DNA from: Cupriavidus sp. D384
GTDB lineage: Bacteria; Pseudomonadota; Gammaproteobacteria; Burkholderiales; Burkholderiaceae
Assembly (NCBI RefSeq): GCF_001652915.1
Contig: NZ_BBQI01000030.1
Coordinates: 1 to 64,000 of the forward strand
Reading direction: 5' to 3'
DNA: 64,000 bases
The notes beneath the pieces were generated by a model. The model had not been told where the DNA came from. It saw nothing but the letters and a program-made list of their open reading frames with translations, and did no database searches. Shown here in pieces: positions 1 to 9,161 of this stretch. Position 1 is the stretch's first letter, and each line of letters opens with the position of its first letter. A program made the position numbers and the translations under genes.

Positions 1-123
1 AACGACGACGAGCGGGGGCAAGTGCCAGGTAGAGCGTTCCTTGGGGAAAACTTGTCGAAAAAGGGCTCGTTGACCTTCGCTGGAACCGCGCCCATGGGCA
101 ATCGTCCACTGTCCTCTTTTTTC

Positions 124-699
124 ATGAAACGGCGATTTGGCGTCGTGCCTGCCATATTGACTGGCCTGGCAGTGACACTGGCCGGTTGTACTGGTGCGGG
201 ACGCGGTTACGAGCGGCCGTCCAAATACCTCAGCGGCGGCGTCAAGGCGCTCAACTACACGCCTTATTACATCCACAGGATCAATATCGAAGGGCCTGAC
301 CCAGTTCGTGGCGGCGGGCCGAATGTCATGCCTGCAAAACCAGGCAAAGGCCCCTCCGGTGGCGGAGCAGAATCCTGCTGCCTGACCTATCCACGCCAAT
401 GGCAGCCGGATCTGCGCGTCACGGTGCGCTGGCTGGTAGAGAAGGTGAAAGACGGCAAGACCCCGGGCTATTGGTACAAGGCCGAGAACGTACGTATCGC
501 GCAATACGACGGCGAACGCACCGGAGGTGCCATCGCCATCTTCCTGCCTCGCGACCGCGTCCGACTCATGATCGTGGATGGCAATCACGACGGCGGCAAC
601 AACGCGAACAATCGTCCGCCTGACGACGATCCCCTGATTGCACAAGGCGTGCGCGACGACGAGTGGAATCTCAAATATCGCAAGGGAGGCCTTCAATGA
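124..699 (+). CDS. DUF3304-like lipoprotein, candidate T6SS immunity protein
   Basis: A 191-residue predicted lipoprotein. The N-terminus MKRR is followed by a hydrophobic stretch ending in a lipobox, LAGC, near residue 20, so it should be lipidated and sit in the periplasm. An upstream ATG at 22 is possible, but 124 puts the signal peptide at the N-terminus. The body resembles the DUF3304 family, which has no known enzymatic activity. Its stop overlaps the start of the DUF2235 lipase gene (ATGA at 696-699), so the two are translationally coupled. Known T6SS phospholipase effectors of the Tle1 type are commonly encoded beside periplasmic lipoprotein immunity proteins. An immunity role is therefore inferred from position and localisation, not from a recognised motif. 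An accessory role for the lipase is the alternative. Confidence 0.75.
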   Translation: MKRRFGVVPAILTGLAVTLAGCTGAGRGYERPSKYLSGGVKALNYTPYYIHRINIEGPDPVRGGGPNVMPAKPGKGPSGGGAESCCLTYPRQWQPDLRVTVRWLVEKVKDGKTPGYWYKAENVRIAQYDGERTGGAIAIFLPRDRVRLMIVDGNHDGGNNANNRPPDDDPLIAQGVRDDEWNLKYRKGGLQ

Positions 700-2831
700 A
701 TGCCGCACGCTGGCCGGAACTGATGCCCGAGGGTGGGCGCCTGCCGCAAAGCAAGGCTGCCAGGGAGTGGGGCGCAGGCAAGGTGGCCGATCCCCGATGC
801 GAATGTCGTCAGACCATCCACATCAGCCTGTTCTTCGACGGCACGAACAACAACGACGACGAAGACAACATGAAATGGCGGGATTCGCTCACCGAAACCC
901 ATACGAACGTCGCACGGCTATATAACGTCGCCAGGGATGCGCCGAACGAGGGGATATTTAGGTTCTACATTCCGGGAGTCGGCACGCCTTTCCCAAAACT
1001 GGGCGAGCCAGATTACTCACAGGATGGCAAGGCGTTCGCTGACGGCTTCGGTCAGCGTTGCGTCTGGGGCATGACGCGGGTCCTGAATGCGGTGCATTAC
1101 GCGATTACGCGAGATGTTACCAATCCCCTCGTTCGCGATAGCGAAGCCAAGGCCATCTGCGATGCCGCAGCCAACGGCAACGTGTCCAGGCTGATGGACA
1201 AGATCCGAATCCTGGGCATCACACACAGCAATCGCATCGACGACGGCCCGCAAAGCCGCGCGATCCAGCAGATCTGGATCAACGCCTTTGGGTTTTCGCG
1301 AGGCGCGGCGTGCGCGCGCGCCTTTGTCCACAACCTGATCAATAAATGGGGCAGGAATGACCAGATCAGCGACCAGGCCGGACACCGGGCATTGCCTTAT
1401 GCCGTCAATTTTCTCGGGCTGTTCGATACCGTCGCTTCGGTCGGCATGCCCGACTCGACCCGCGCTGCACTGAAGCTCGATGTATTCGACGGCCATTTTC
1501 ACTTCGCCAGTGGTGGCGCGCTGGACGTGCCGACGTCGGTCAGGCGGTGCGCCCACTTCTATTCGATCCACGAGCAGCGCATGAGCTTCCCGCTCGATAC
1601 GATCCGGGAAGGCCAGGTCTATCCAAACGCGCTGGGCCGCGCCGAGGTCGGCTATCCCGGCGTGCATTCCGATGTGGGCGGTGGCTATGCGCCCGGCGAA
1701 CAGGGCAAGGCGCGCGACGGCGACAGTAGCAAGCTCAGCCAGATACCGCTGCACGATATGTATATCGCGGCGCTGCGCGAAGGGGTGCCGCTGATTCTCG
1801 AGGATGAGATTCGTGAGTCCACTGTGCTGTCCAAGGACTTCGCCATCCACCCCGCCACGATAAACGCTTTCAATGCGTGGCGGCGCAACCTTGCCGAGGC
1901 GGATAGCGTGGAGAAGGCACTGCAATATGGCATGGGACAGTTGCTGACCTGGCGCACCCTGCGCGCGCAGGTTCGCACGGGCCAGTATGTCACCGAGCGC
2001 GCGTTCTTCAAGGCGGCGAAGGAAGACCCCCAGACGCCGCGCAAGCTTGAGGCGGACGTCCGCAAGGCTGAAGCCTCGGACCCCGAGTGCCAGCGCCTGA
2101 AAGCCGAGAGGGCGCGGCTACGGGGCGAACGATCCGACGCGGGGCAGAACCCGCTATATCTGCATGAGATTGACGCCGAACTGGCAGCGGCCGAGACGGC
2201 GTTGCAGCGTCGGCGCGAAGTATTGTATGGACAGCAGGCCGGCAAGGGCGAGCCATGCCGACCCGGCGAAGGGGCCGCCGACATGGTGACCAATGATCAG
2301 CGCGACCTGCGAGAGAGCGCCGAGCAGATGCGCCTGCTGCTCGGTCATCTCTATCGTGACCAGTTGGAGCGGTGGGAGGTTCGAAAGCAGGAGTATCCCT
2401 GGAACCCGGACAATCACCGGCCGCAGCGTGAGCCGGTATTGTCGGTCAGACATGAGCAGCCCCAAGCAGAATCCGAGGCGGTCACGCTGGCCAGCACCGG
2501 CACCATTTTCAACATCCTGCGCACGACGGTCCTGCAGATCTACCGCTCCGGCGACGATCTGGTGACGGAGCCCACGCCCGGCATCGAGGACTTCCTGCGG
2601 CAGCATACTGACCCGCAAGCCGTGGCCAGGCTCGACAAGGCGGCCATCGTCCTCTACGACGATTACGTGCATGACAGCCGTATCTGGTTCCGCATCCCGC
2701 ATTTTCACGAGTACGCGCCGGGCGGTTACGGCTGGCCGCGGGTGATTTTCACGGGCAAGAGCCAACGAACGCTTTACCTGGCCCTTGCACCCGCAGTAAA
2801 TCAATTGGGCGACGGCTACGCAGTGGCCTGA
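696..2831 (+). CDS. DUF2235 alpha/beta-hydrolase, Tle1-type T6SS lipase effector
   Basis: A 711-residue protein with a DUF2235 domain. The N-terminal signature HISLFFDGTNNN is near residue 45 and the nucleophile elbow GFSRG places the catalytic serine at about residue 201. Histidine- and aspartate-containing segments follow (HSDVGGGY, about residue 325). There is no signal peptide, as expected for a T6SS-delivered effector. The family includes the Tle1 phospholipases, which hydrolyse phospholipids of the target cell membrane. I chose the ATG at 696, which has GGGAGG at 684-689 and overlaps the stop of the upstream lipoprotein gene, over an ATG at 663 inside that gene. A charged, probably helical segment lies around residues 440-560. 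The hydrolase fold is well supported. Effector status is inferred from family and neighbour; no vgrG is visible beside it. Confidence 0.85.
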   Translation: MNAARWPELMPEGGRLPQSKAAREWGAGKVADPRCECRQTIHISLFFDGTNNNDDEDNMKWRDSLTETHTNVARLYNVARDAPNEGIFRFYIPGVGTPFPKLGEPDYSQDGKAFADGFGQRCVWGMTRVLNAVHYAITRDVTNPLVRDSEAKAICDAAANGNVSRLMDKIRILGITHSNRIDDGPQSRAIQQIWINAFGFSRGAACARAFVHNLINKWGRNDQISDQAGHRALPYAVNFLGLFDTVASVGMPDSTRAALKLDVFDGHFHFASGGALDVPTSVRRCAHFYSIHEQRMSFPLDTIREGQVYPNALGRAEVGYPGVHSDVGGGYAPGEQGKARDGDSSKLSQIPLHDMYIAALREGVPLILEDEIRESTVLSKDFAIHPATINAFNAWRRNLAEADSVEKALQYGMGQLLTWRTLRAQVRTGQYVTERAFFKAAKEDPQTPRKLEADVRKAEASDPECQRLKAERARLRGERSDAGQNPLYLHEIDAELAAAETALQRRREVLYGQQAGKGEPCRPGEGAADMVTNDQRDLRESAEQMRLLLGHLYRDQLERWEVRKQEYPWNPDNHRPQREPVLSVRHEQPQAESEAVTLASTGTIFNILRTTVLQIYRSGDDLVTEPTPGIEDFLRQHTDPQAVARLDKAAIVLYDDYVHDSRIWFRIPHFHEYAPGGYGWPRVIFTGKSQRTLYLALAPAVNQLGDGYAVA

Positions 2832-2944
2832 ATCGCCTGTTGAATGGGGATCACAAGCCAGTGGGCGATCGCGGGCAGTCGGGCGCTTCATAAATCGGCG
2901 AGCGAGCGGCCCAGACCTGGCGGCTGTGCATTCCTGCACAACCG

Positions 2945-3472
2945 ATGCGGATTTTAGGGCTGTCGTTGTGCGGAAACCCGGCCAATAATGGTGGCGTTTT
3001 CATCACTGATGCTGCCGCCGTGCCTGCCGCCCCCGCTGTCCCCGCCGCCGATGGCGGCCTTCCTGCTCCGTCCCGTTTCCGCCGCCTGGTGCGCACCGCC
3101 GCACAGGTAGCCGCCTTGCTTGGCATCTGGTTTGCCGCCGACTGGCTCACGCGCACGCTGGGCTGGTCGATGTCGCCGGGCGTGGTGGGACTGCTGGCCG
3201 TGCTGGGCCTGCTGCTGTCAGGCAAGGCCGATGTGGGCTGGGTCAAGGATGGCGCCGACTGGCTGCTGGGCGAACTGGTGCTGTTCTTCATCCCCTGCGT
3301 GGTGGCCGTGGTCAACTACCTGCCGCTGTTCCGTTCCGAAGGCGTGCAACTGACCATCGCCGTTGCGGTGGGCACGGTCCTGGTAATGGCCGCCACCGCG
3401 CTGGCCGTGCATGCCGGATGCCGCCTCGAACGGAAAATCCGGCGCATGCGTGGGCGGCCGGACGCGGAGTGA
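2945..3472 (+). CDS. CidA/LrgA family membrane protein
   Basis: A protein of up to 175 residues with four predicted membrane helices after an Ala/Pro-rich N-terminus. The conserved core of the CidA/LrgA family is visible (SMSPGVVGLLAVLGLLL, then LLGELVLFFIPCVVAVVNY). The family forms holin-like inner membrane proteins acting with LrgB/CidB partners in murein hydrolase control or small-acid export. The lrgB gene starts 4 bp after this stop, so they form an operon. The start is uncertain: the ATG at 2945 lacks a clear ribosome site, and a GTG at 3020 would give a form nearer the family's usual length. A small inverted repeat (TGTGCA-TTCC-TGCACA, 2925-2940) lies directly upstream. The exact substrate in this organism is unknown. 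Confidence 0.85.
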   Translation: MRILGLSLCGNPANNGGVFITDAAAVPAAPAVPAADGGLPAPSRFRRLVRTAAQVAALLGIWFAADWLTRTLGWSMSPGVVGLLAVLGLLLSGKADVGWVKDGADWLLGELVLFFIPCVVAVVNYLPLFRSEGVQLTIAVAVGTVLVMAATALAVHAGCRLERKIRRMRGRPDAE

Positions 3473-3476
3473 CGCC

Positions 3477-4166
3477 ATGATGTCCTTCCTGTGCCTGGCC
3501 TGGACCATCGCCCTCTATTTCGCCATCAAGCCGCTGTATCGCCGGAATCCGCGGATCTGGTACTCGCCAGCGATCGTGGTGCCGTTGCTGTCCATCGCCG
3601 TGCTGCTGATGGCCGATATCCCATACGCGGCCTACGTGGCCGATACGCGTTGGATGGTCTGGCTGCTGGGCCCCGCCACGATTGCCTTTGCGGTGCCGAT
3701 CTACGAGCACCGCGGCATCGTGCGGCGCCACTGGCTGGCGCTGGCCCTGGGCGTGGTGGCAGGCATGCTTGTGGCAATGGTCAGCGCGCGCCTGCTGGCC
3801 GAAGCGTTCCATTTCAACAACGAGGTGTCGCGCAGCCTGATGGCCCGCTCGGTGTCCACGCCGTTCGCGGTCGCCGTGGTGTCGCACACCGGCGGATCGG
3901 CCGATCTCGTTTCGCTGTTCACGGTCATGACGGGGCTGGTGGGCATGCTGGTCGGCGATACCGTGCTGGCGTTGCTCAAACTGCGCTCACCGGTGGCGCA
4001 GGGCGCATCGCTGGGCGCCGCCGCGCATGGGTTCGGCACTGCGCGGGCACGCCAGCGTCACACCGAGGAGGGCGTGGTGGCGAGCCTGACCATGGTGCTG
4101 GCCGGCGTGCTGATGGTGATCGCCGGGCCCGCACTGACCGGATGGGTCACCGCCGTGGTCGGCTGA
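3477..4166 (+). CDS. lrgB: LrgB/CidB family membrane protein
   Basis: A 229-residue polytopic inner membrane protein of the LrgB family. Family motifs are visible: an RNPRIW segment near residue 20, MARSVSTPFAV near residue 125, and GAAAHGFGTARA near residue 190 followed by a terminal hydrophobic region. LrgB partners with LrgA/CidA and is linked to cell lysis control, and in plants and some bacteria to glycolate or pyruvate transport. Two adjacent ATG codons (3477 and 3480) can start it, 4 bp after the lrgA stop. No LytSR-type regulator is adjacent, so control is not evident from the window. Confidence 0.9.
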   Translation: MMSFLCLAWTIALYFAIKPLYRRNPRIWYSPAIVVPLLSIAVLLMADIPYAAYVADTRWMVWLLGPATIAFAVPIYEHRGIVRRHWLALALGVVAGMLVAMVSARLLAEAFHFNNEVSRSLMARSVSTPFAVAVVSHTGGSADLVSLFTVMTGLVGMLVGDTVLALLKLRSPVAQGASLGAAAHGFGTARARQRHTEEGVVASLTMVLAGVLMVIAGPALTGWVTAVVG

Positions 4167-4290
4167 CCTCGGGCGGACGCGTAGGACGCGTCTGACACCG
4201 CACACCGGTCCTGCTCACTGGCAGGGCCCGTGTCTCGCGGACTAGACTGGCTGGACGATGACCAGTTCCTTCGGGCGGGAGGATGTCGCC

Positions 4291-5205
4291 ATGGCCGCAC
4301 GTTCCATTGCTTCGCTGTCGATCAGCTTCGGGCTGGTTTCCATCCCCGTGAAGGTCTTCTCGGCCACCGAGAGCAAGTCGGCGATCAGCTTCAACCTGCT
4401 GCACAAGGGTTGCGGGTCGCGGTTGCGCCAGCAATACATCTGCCTGAAGGAAGACGTGGTGGTGGAGCGGGCCGATATGGTCAAGGGCTACGAGTTCGAG
4501 AAGGACCGCTATGTGACCTTTACGCCAGAGGAGCTCAAGGCGCTGGAGGACGCGGCCGAACAGACCATCGATATCGTATCGTTCATGCCGGTGGGCGCCA
4601 TCGACCCGATCTACTACGACAAGGCCTACTACCTGGGCCCGGACAAGCGCGGCGGCAAGCCCTACAACCTGCTGGCCGAGGCCATGCGCGAAACCGGCAC
4701 CTGTGCGCTGGCAAAGTGGGCCTGGAAGGGTAAGCAATACATGGTGCAGATTCGCGTGGGCGACGACGGCCTGATACTGCAGCAGCTGCTCTATGCCGAC
4801 GAAGTGCGCGACATGGCCGACCTGCATGTCGAACGCACCGACGTGGCGCCCGCCGAACTCAAGCTGGCCCAGCAGCTGATCGAACAGAACGCGGTGGATG
4901 GCTACGATGCCAGCGCCTATGTGGACGAGGAAAAGCAGCGCATCCTGGAGCAGATCGACAAGAAGATCGCCGGCAAGAAGATCACGGTGGCGGCCGAGAC
5001 GCCGGCGCCGTCCGGCGGCGAGGTGATCGACCTGATGGAGGCATTACGCAAGAGCATCGGCAACAACAAGCGGCAACCCGCAGCGAAGATGGCCGGCAAG
5101 GCTGCCGTCGCCAAGGCGGCGGCCCCCGAAGCCCCGGCGCGCAAGACCGCACGGCGGGCCACGGCGGCCCCGGCGGAAGCGCCGAAGCGCGCCGCGCGCA
5201 AGTAG
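4291..5205 (+). CDS. ku: Ku protein, non-homologous end joining
   Basis: A 304-residue bacterial Ku. The Ku core covers roughly residues 1-250, beginning SIASLSISFGLVSIPVKVF and containing KGYEFEKDRYV and DPIYYDKAYYLGP. The homodimer encircles broken DNA ends and recruits ligase D. The tail from about residue 250 is rich in Lys, Ala and Arg, as in many bacterial Ku proteins, where it aids DNA binding. The start at 4291 follows GCGGGAGGA at 4275-4283; the ATG at 4258 lacks such a site. No ligD is present in this window, so the partner ligase must be elsewhere or the gene stands alone. The gene 16 bp downstream, a MerR-TPR protein, is probably co-transcribed. Confidence 0.95.
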   Translation: MAARSIASLSISFGLVSIPVKVFSATESKSAISFNLLHKGCGSRLRQQYICLKEDVVVERADMVKGYEFEKDRYVTFTPEELKALEDAAEQTIDIVSFMPVGAIDPIYYDKAYYLGPDKRGGKPYNLLAEAMRETGTCALAKWAWKGKQYMVQIRVGDDGLILQQLLYADEVRDMADLHVERTDVAPAELKLAQQLIEQNAVDGYDASAYVDEEKQRILEQIDKKIAGKKITVAAETPAPSGGEVIDLMEALRKSIGNNKRQPAAKMAGKAAVAKAAAPEAPARKTARRATAAPAEAPKRAARK

Positions 5206-5221
5206 GGCGCCTGGGGCGGCG

Positions 5222-6070
5222 ATGCAAGCCTATTCGATGCGTGACGTGCAGGCGCTGCTGGGCATCTCGCGCAGCGTCATCACGGCATTGATGACCGCCG
5301 GCGTAATCGCGCCCCGGCGCGGCGCGCGCCAGGAATACCGGTTCAGCTTCCAGGATGTGGTGTTGCTGCGTACGGCGCAGTCGCTGCGCGAGGCGGGCGT
5401 TCCGACGCGCCATGTCACGCGGTCGCTGCGGCATCTGCAGGGGCTGGGCGAAGAAGGCAGGCCGCCCACCGGCCTGCGCGTGACGGCGGTTGGTGGCGAC
5501 GTCGCCGTACAGGACCGTCGCGGGCGCTGGCACGTGGAATCGGGGCAGTTCGTGCTGGATCTGGACGACGCCGACAAGCGGCAAACCGGGGCCGAAGTCG
5601 TCGAGATGCGGCGCCATGCCACGCGGCAGACGCCCAACCCGCCGGCGCAGAACGAGACCGGGCCGTCCGACTGGTTCGAGCGCGGCGTTTCGCTGGAGTA
5701 CGTGGCGCCAGGTGATGCCGAAGCCGCGTATCGCCACGCACTGGCGCAGGCGCCCGATTTCCTTGATGCGTGGCTCAACCTGGGATGCCTGCTCTGCGAC
5801 CAGGGCCGCCTGGCCGAAGCGGCCGCCGAGTACCGTTCAGCCCTAAGTTATCTGCCATATCAACCGTTAATCCATTTCAATCTTGGCGTCGCACTCGAGG
5901 ATGCCGGTGCGAAGCGTGAGGCGCTGGAGAGCTATCACGCGTGCATCGAACTGGCTCCCGACTTTGCCGACGCCCATTACAACGCCGCGCGGCTGCACGA
6001 GGCGCTCGGCGACCCACATCGGGCCATCCGGCACTACAACCAGTACCGCAAGCTCGAGCCGGTGGTTTAG
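5222..6070 (+). CDS. MerR-type helix-turn-helix and TPR repeat protein
   Basis: A 282-residue two-part protein. Residues 1-75 resemble a MerR-like winged helix-turn-helix (YSMRDVQALLGISRSVI, then VVLLRTAQSLREAGVP). Residues about 160-280 contain three to four tetratricopeptide repeats, for example WLNLGCLLCDQGRLAEAAAEY and FNLGVALEDAGAKREALESY. The linker, residues 85-155, is polar and unassigned. There are no MerR-type metal-binding cysteines. This is probably a DNA-binding regulator whose TPR region takes a protein partner. Its start lies 16 bp after the Ku stop, so co-transcription with ku is likely and may point to a role in double-strand break repair; that role is inference. Confidence 0.85.
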   Translation: MQAYSMRDVQALLGISRSVITALMTAGVIAPRRGARQEYRFSFQDVVLLRTAQSLREAGVPTRHVTRSLRHLQGLGEEGRPPTGLRVTAVGGDVAVQDRRGRWHVESGQFVLDLDDADKRQTGAEVVEMRRHATRQTPNPPAQNETGPSDWFERGVSLEYVAPGDAEAAYRHALAQAPDFLDAWLNLGCLLCDQGRLAEAAAEYRSALSYLPYQPLIHFNLGVALEDAGAKREALESYHACIELAPDFADAHYNAARLHEALGDPHRAIRHYNQYRKLEPVV

Positions 6071-6182
6071 CCGGCACAATGTCGTGGTCACGTCCTTCGT
6101 GTAGGCGCGCAGCCGACAGCTTTCACACGCCCGTCCGCTTCACAATCTGCGGAAACGGGCACACGACGACAACGAGGGGACT

Positions 6183-7784
6183 TTGGCTTTGAATTTCTGG
6201 CAGGAGCGCTTTGGCGGCTGGCATGTGTCGCCGCTGGCGCTGCTGGGGTGGCTGTGTACCTGCCTGTGCTTTGTTGCGGTGGCGGTCTGGCTTGGCCGGC
6301 AGCATGCCGATCATCTGGTCACGCAGCGCGAGGCCCGCATCGGCACCGAGATCGTGGCAAGCCTTGAGCGCGTGGCCGAAACGGTCGAGGCGCAGGGCCG
6401 CCAGCACTTGACGCCGCTCGTCGGCAAGCCGTGCGCCGACGTCAACCGGGCGCTCGCCACCTCGCACAGCTTCATCCCGTACGTCCGTACCGCCGCCATC
6501 GTCGAGCGGGGAGTCATCTATTGCTCGGGCACGCGAGGTCCGGTCAATGTGCCGCTGAGCTACTACTTTGCCGATCCGCATCCGGGCGTGGCGCACCGGC
6601 TGATGCTTGTGCAGGGCACGCCGTTCCGCGCGTATGCGCCGGCGCTGGCGTTGTTCCTGCCGCAGCCGGGCCAGCCCGACGGCGGCAGCTTCCTGCTGAT
6701 CGAAGGGCGCTATGTCACCGATGCGCTGTCGCACGGGCTAGGGTTCGGCGCGTCGGAGATCGTGCTGACCGTGGGGCAGGCGTCGATCTATCACGATGGG
6801 ACATATCTGCCTGCGCCGATGGCGGCGACCGATGGCGAGGCTACGCTATCGAAGGCATGGCCGATGCAGGTCAACGTGCTGGCGTCCTTCGAGTACGTCA
6901 CGGCGATGCACCGCAAGTATGACCTGCTGTATGGCGCCATCGGCCTGCTGGCCGGGCTGCTTGTGGTGGCCGTGTTCCTGCTGGTGGCGGCGCCGCGCCG
7001 GCTGTTGCTGCAAGCCGTGCGGCAGGCGCTGAAGCGTGGCGAATTCCACCTGGTGTACCAGCCCATCGTCGAGGTGCATTCGCGGCAGTGGATGGGTGCC
7101 GAGGCGCTGCTGCGCTGGCAGCATCCGCGCTGGGGCAGCATTCCGCCCGGGTCGTATATCGAGACGGTGGAGTCGACGCCGCTGATCGACGACATCACGC
7201 ATTTCGTGCTGCGCCGCGTGGTGGAGGACATCAACCGCTATGGTCCGTCGGCACCGCTGCACGTGGCGGTCAATGCGGCGCCGCTAAGCTTGCGGCGGCG
7301 CACCTTCCTGGGCGATCTCGATGCCTTGCAGCGGGCCATGCCGGACGGGTCGGGCCTGGTGCTGGAAATCACCGAACGCCATCTGCTGGCGGACAGCGGG
7401 GCCACGCGCGAGGCGTTCGACCGGCTGCACCAGGCCGGTATCCGCCTGGCCGTGGACGACTTCGGCACACGCAACAGCAATCTGGACCTGATCAAGAGCT
7501 TTCCGTTCGACTACCTGAAAATCGACCGCCAGTTCACGCAGGACGTGGACGCCAACGCGCAGGCGCTGCTGCGCGGCATTGTCAGCATGGCGCATCATTT
7601 CCATCTGGTGGTGATCGCCGAAGGGATCGAGACCGAGGCCCAGCACGCGCTGATCGTCGAAGCGGGAGTGGACTGGGCGCAGGGCTACCTCTACCAGCGG
7701 CCCGCCGCGCCGGCCAGCATCCTGGCGCGCCGCGGAATCTGGGTCAACGAGCGCGACGACATCAGCGAAACAGAAGCGGTGTAG
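6183..7784 (+). CDS. CSS-motif EAL-domain c-di-GMP phosphodiesterase
   Basis: A 533-residue membrane sensor enzyme. One membrane helix lies near residues 18-40 and a second at 250-270, flanking a periplasmic domain with the CSG motif at 114-116 typical of CSS-motif phosphodiesterases, whose paired cysteines sense periplasmic redox state. The cytoplasmic EAL domain begins near residue 280 and keeps the active-site signatures: EALLRW at 307, LEITER, VDDFGT, LKIDRQF and VIAEGIET, so it should hydrolyse c-di-GMP to pGpG. Translation starts at a TTG, chosen because GAGGGG at 6174-6179 sits just upstream and no in-frame ATG precedes the first membrane helix. It converges with mntH, with 18 bp between the stops. 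Confidence 0.9.
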   Translation: MALNFWQERFGGWHVSPLALLGWLCTCLCFVAVAVWLGRQHADHLVTQREARIGTEIVASLERVAETVEAQGRQHLTPLVGKPCADVNRALATSHSFIPYVRTAAIVERGVIYCSGTRGPVNVPLSYYFADPHPGVAHRLMLVQGTPFRAYAPALALFLPQPGQPDGGSFLLIEGRYVTDALSHGLGFGASEIVLTVGQASIYHDGTYLPAPMAATDGEATLSKAWPMQVNVLASFEYVTAMHRKYDLLYGAIGLLAGLLVVAVFLLVAAPRRLLLQAVRQALKRGEFHLVYQPIVEVHSRQWMGAEALLRWQHPRWGSIPPGSYIETVESTPLIDDITHFVLRRVVEDINRYGPSAPLHVAVNAAPLSLRRRTFLGDLDALQRAMPDGSGLVLEITERHLLADSGATREAFDRLHQAGIRLAVDDFGTRNSNLDLIKSFPFDYLKIDRQFTQDVDANAQALLRGIVSMAHHFHLVVIAEGIETEAQHALIVEAGVDWAQGYLYQRPAAPASILARRGIWVNERDDISETEAV

Positions 7785-7802
7785 GGGCAGGCAGGCCCGC
7801 GT

Positions 7803-9101
7803 CTAGCTCAGGGCCGTCTGCCACAGCAGCGCCACGTTGAGCAGGATGATGACGGCGGCCGACGCGCCTGCCAGCGCGAGCGGGATGCCGCGTACGCGCC
7901 AGGCACCCATCAGGCGGCGGTCGGCACCAAACAGGATCAGCGGCACCACGGCCAGCGGCAGCGTCAGGCTCAGCACGACCTGGCTTGCCACCAGCAGGCT
8001 GGCGGAGCCGTGCTCGCCAAACACCCAGACAGCGGCCAGCGCAGGCACGATGGCGACGGCCCGCGTCAGCAGCGCGCGGCGCAAGCGCGACATATGCAGG
8101 TCGAGAAATCCCTCCATGACGGCCTGGCCGGCCAACGTGCCGGTCAGCGTCGAATTGAGGCCGCACGCCAGCAGCGCCACGGCGAACAGCAGGCTGGCAA
8201 GATCGGAATGCAGCAGCGGCGCGAGCAGCCGGTGCGCGTCCGCCAGGTCTTCCACATTGGTCAGCCCGTTGGCGTGGAACACCGAGGCAGCCAGGATCAG
8301 CAGCGCCGCATTGATCAGGAAGGCAAAGCCGAGCGAGCCGAACGTATCGAGGCTCATGCCGCGCAGGATTTCGGCGAAAGACCGGCGTCGTGCCACGCGG
8401 CTGCCAGGTGGCGGCGTAAAGCGGCGCACCAGCGAGGAATGCAGATAAAGGTTGTGCGGCATCACCGTGGCGCCCACGATACCGGCCGCCAGCCAGAGCA
8501 TGCCCGCATCGCGCACCAGATCGGCGGACGGCGCCATGCCGCCCAGCACGGCGGCCCACTCTGGCTGGGCCATCGCCAGCTGGGCCACGAAGCACAGCGC
8601 CACCAGCAGGATCAGCCCGGCGACCATGGCTTCCATGGTGCGCTGTCCATAGCGCTGCACGGCAAGCATGACGAGCGTCACCACGGCGGCAATCAGCACA
8701 CCCACCCAGAGCTTGACGTGGAACAGCAACTGCAGCGCCACGGCACTGCCAACCACCTCGGCCACATCGCACGCAATGATCGCGATCTCGCTGGCAACCC
8801 ACAGGCCAATGGTGACGCGCCGCGGAAAGCGATCACGGCACAGCTGCGCCAGATCCCGGCCGGTGACCACCCCTACACGCGCGGCAATCCATTGCAGCAG
8901 CATCGCCACCAGGCTCGACAATGCAATCACGATGAGCAGGCTGTAGCCGTACCTGGCGCCGCCCGCAATGGCCGTGGCCCAGTTGCCAGGGTCCATGTAC
9001 CCCACGGCCACCAGCGCGCCGGCGCCCAGGAAAGCCAGGCGCGATCGCTGCGGCGGCTGCGCTGCGGGCAGGGTGGCGGTGTCTACAGGTGGTGGCGGCA
9101 T
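7803..9101 (-). CDS. mntH: Nramp family divalent metal transporter MntH
   Basis: A 432-residue Nramp transporter with about 11 membrane helices. The metal-site motif in helix 1 is present (MDPGNWATAIAGG, residues 36-48), as is the helix 6 motif MPHNLYLHSS near residue 230. The family co-transports Mn2+ or Fe2+ with protons into the cytoplasm. The start codon at 9101 is followed by an Ala/Pro-rich soluble leader of about 20 residues. Upstream lies a Fur-box-like palindrome and a second inverted repeat, consistent with metal-dependent repression. The gene stands alone and converges with the EAL gene. Confidence 0.93.
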   Translation of the reverse strand: MPPPPVDTATLPAAQPPQRSRLAFLGAGALVAVGYMDPGNWATAIAGGARYGYSLLIVIALSSLVAMLLQWIAARVGVVTGRDLAQLCRDRFPRRVTIGLWVASEIAIIACDVAEVVGSAVALQLLFHVKLWVGVLIAAVVTLVMLAVQRYGQRTMEAMVAGLILLVALCFVAQLAMAQPEWAAVLGGMAPSADLVRDAGMLWLAAGIVGATVMPHNLYLHSSLVRRFTPPPGSRVARRRSFAEILRGMSLDTFGSLGFAFLINAALLILAASVFHANGLTNVEDLADAHRLLAPLLHSDLASLLFAVALLACGLNSTLTGTLAGQAVMEGFLDLHMSRLRRALLTRAVAIVPALAAVWVFGEHGSASLLVASQVVLSLTLPLAVVPLILFGADRRLMGAWRVRGIPLALAGASAAVIILLNVALLWQTALS

Positions 9102-9161
9102 GGTGTCGGGGTCCGATCACGTGGGGCCGGGTGACCCCCATGCTGCATTCTAGGACGTTGT

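Noticed and set aside
1017-1925. A 302-codon open frame on the minus strand
   Set aside because: It lies entirely antisense to the DUF2235 lipase gene, has no recognisable domain and no ribosome site; it is a by-product of the GC-rich codon use.
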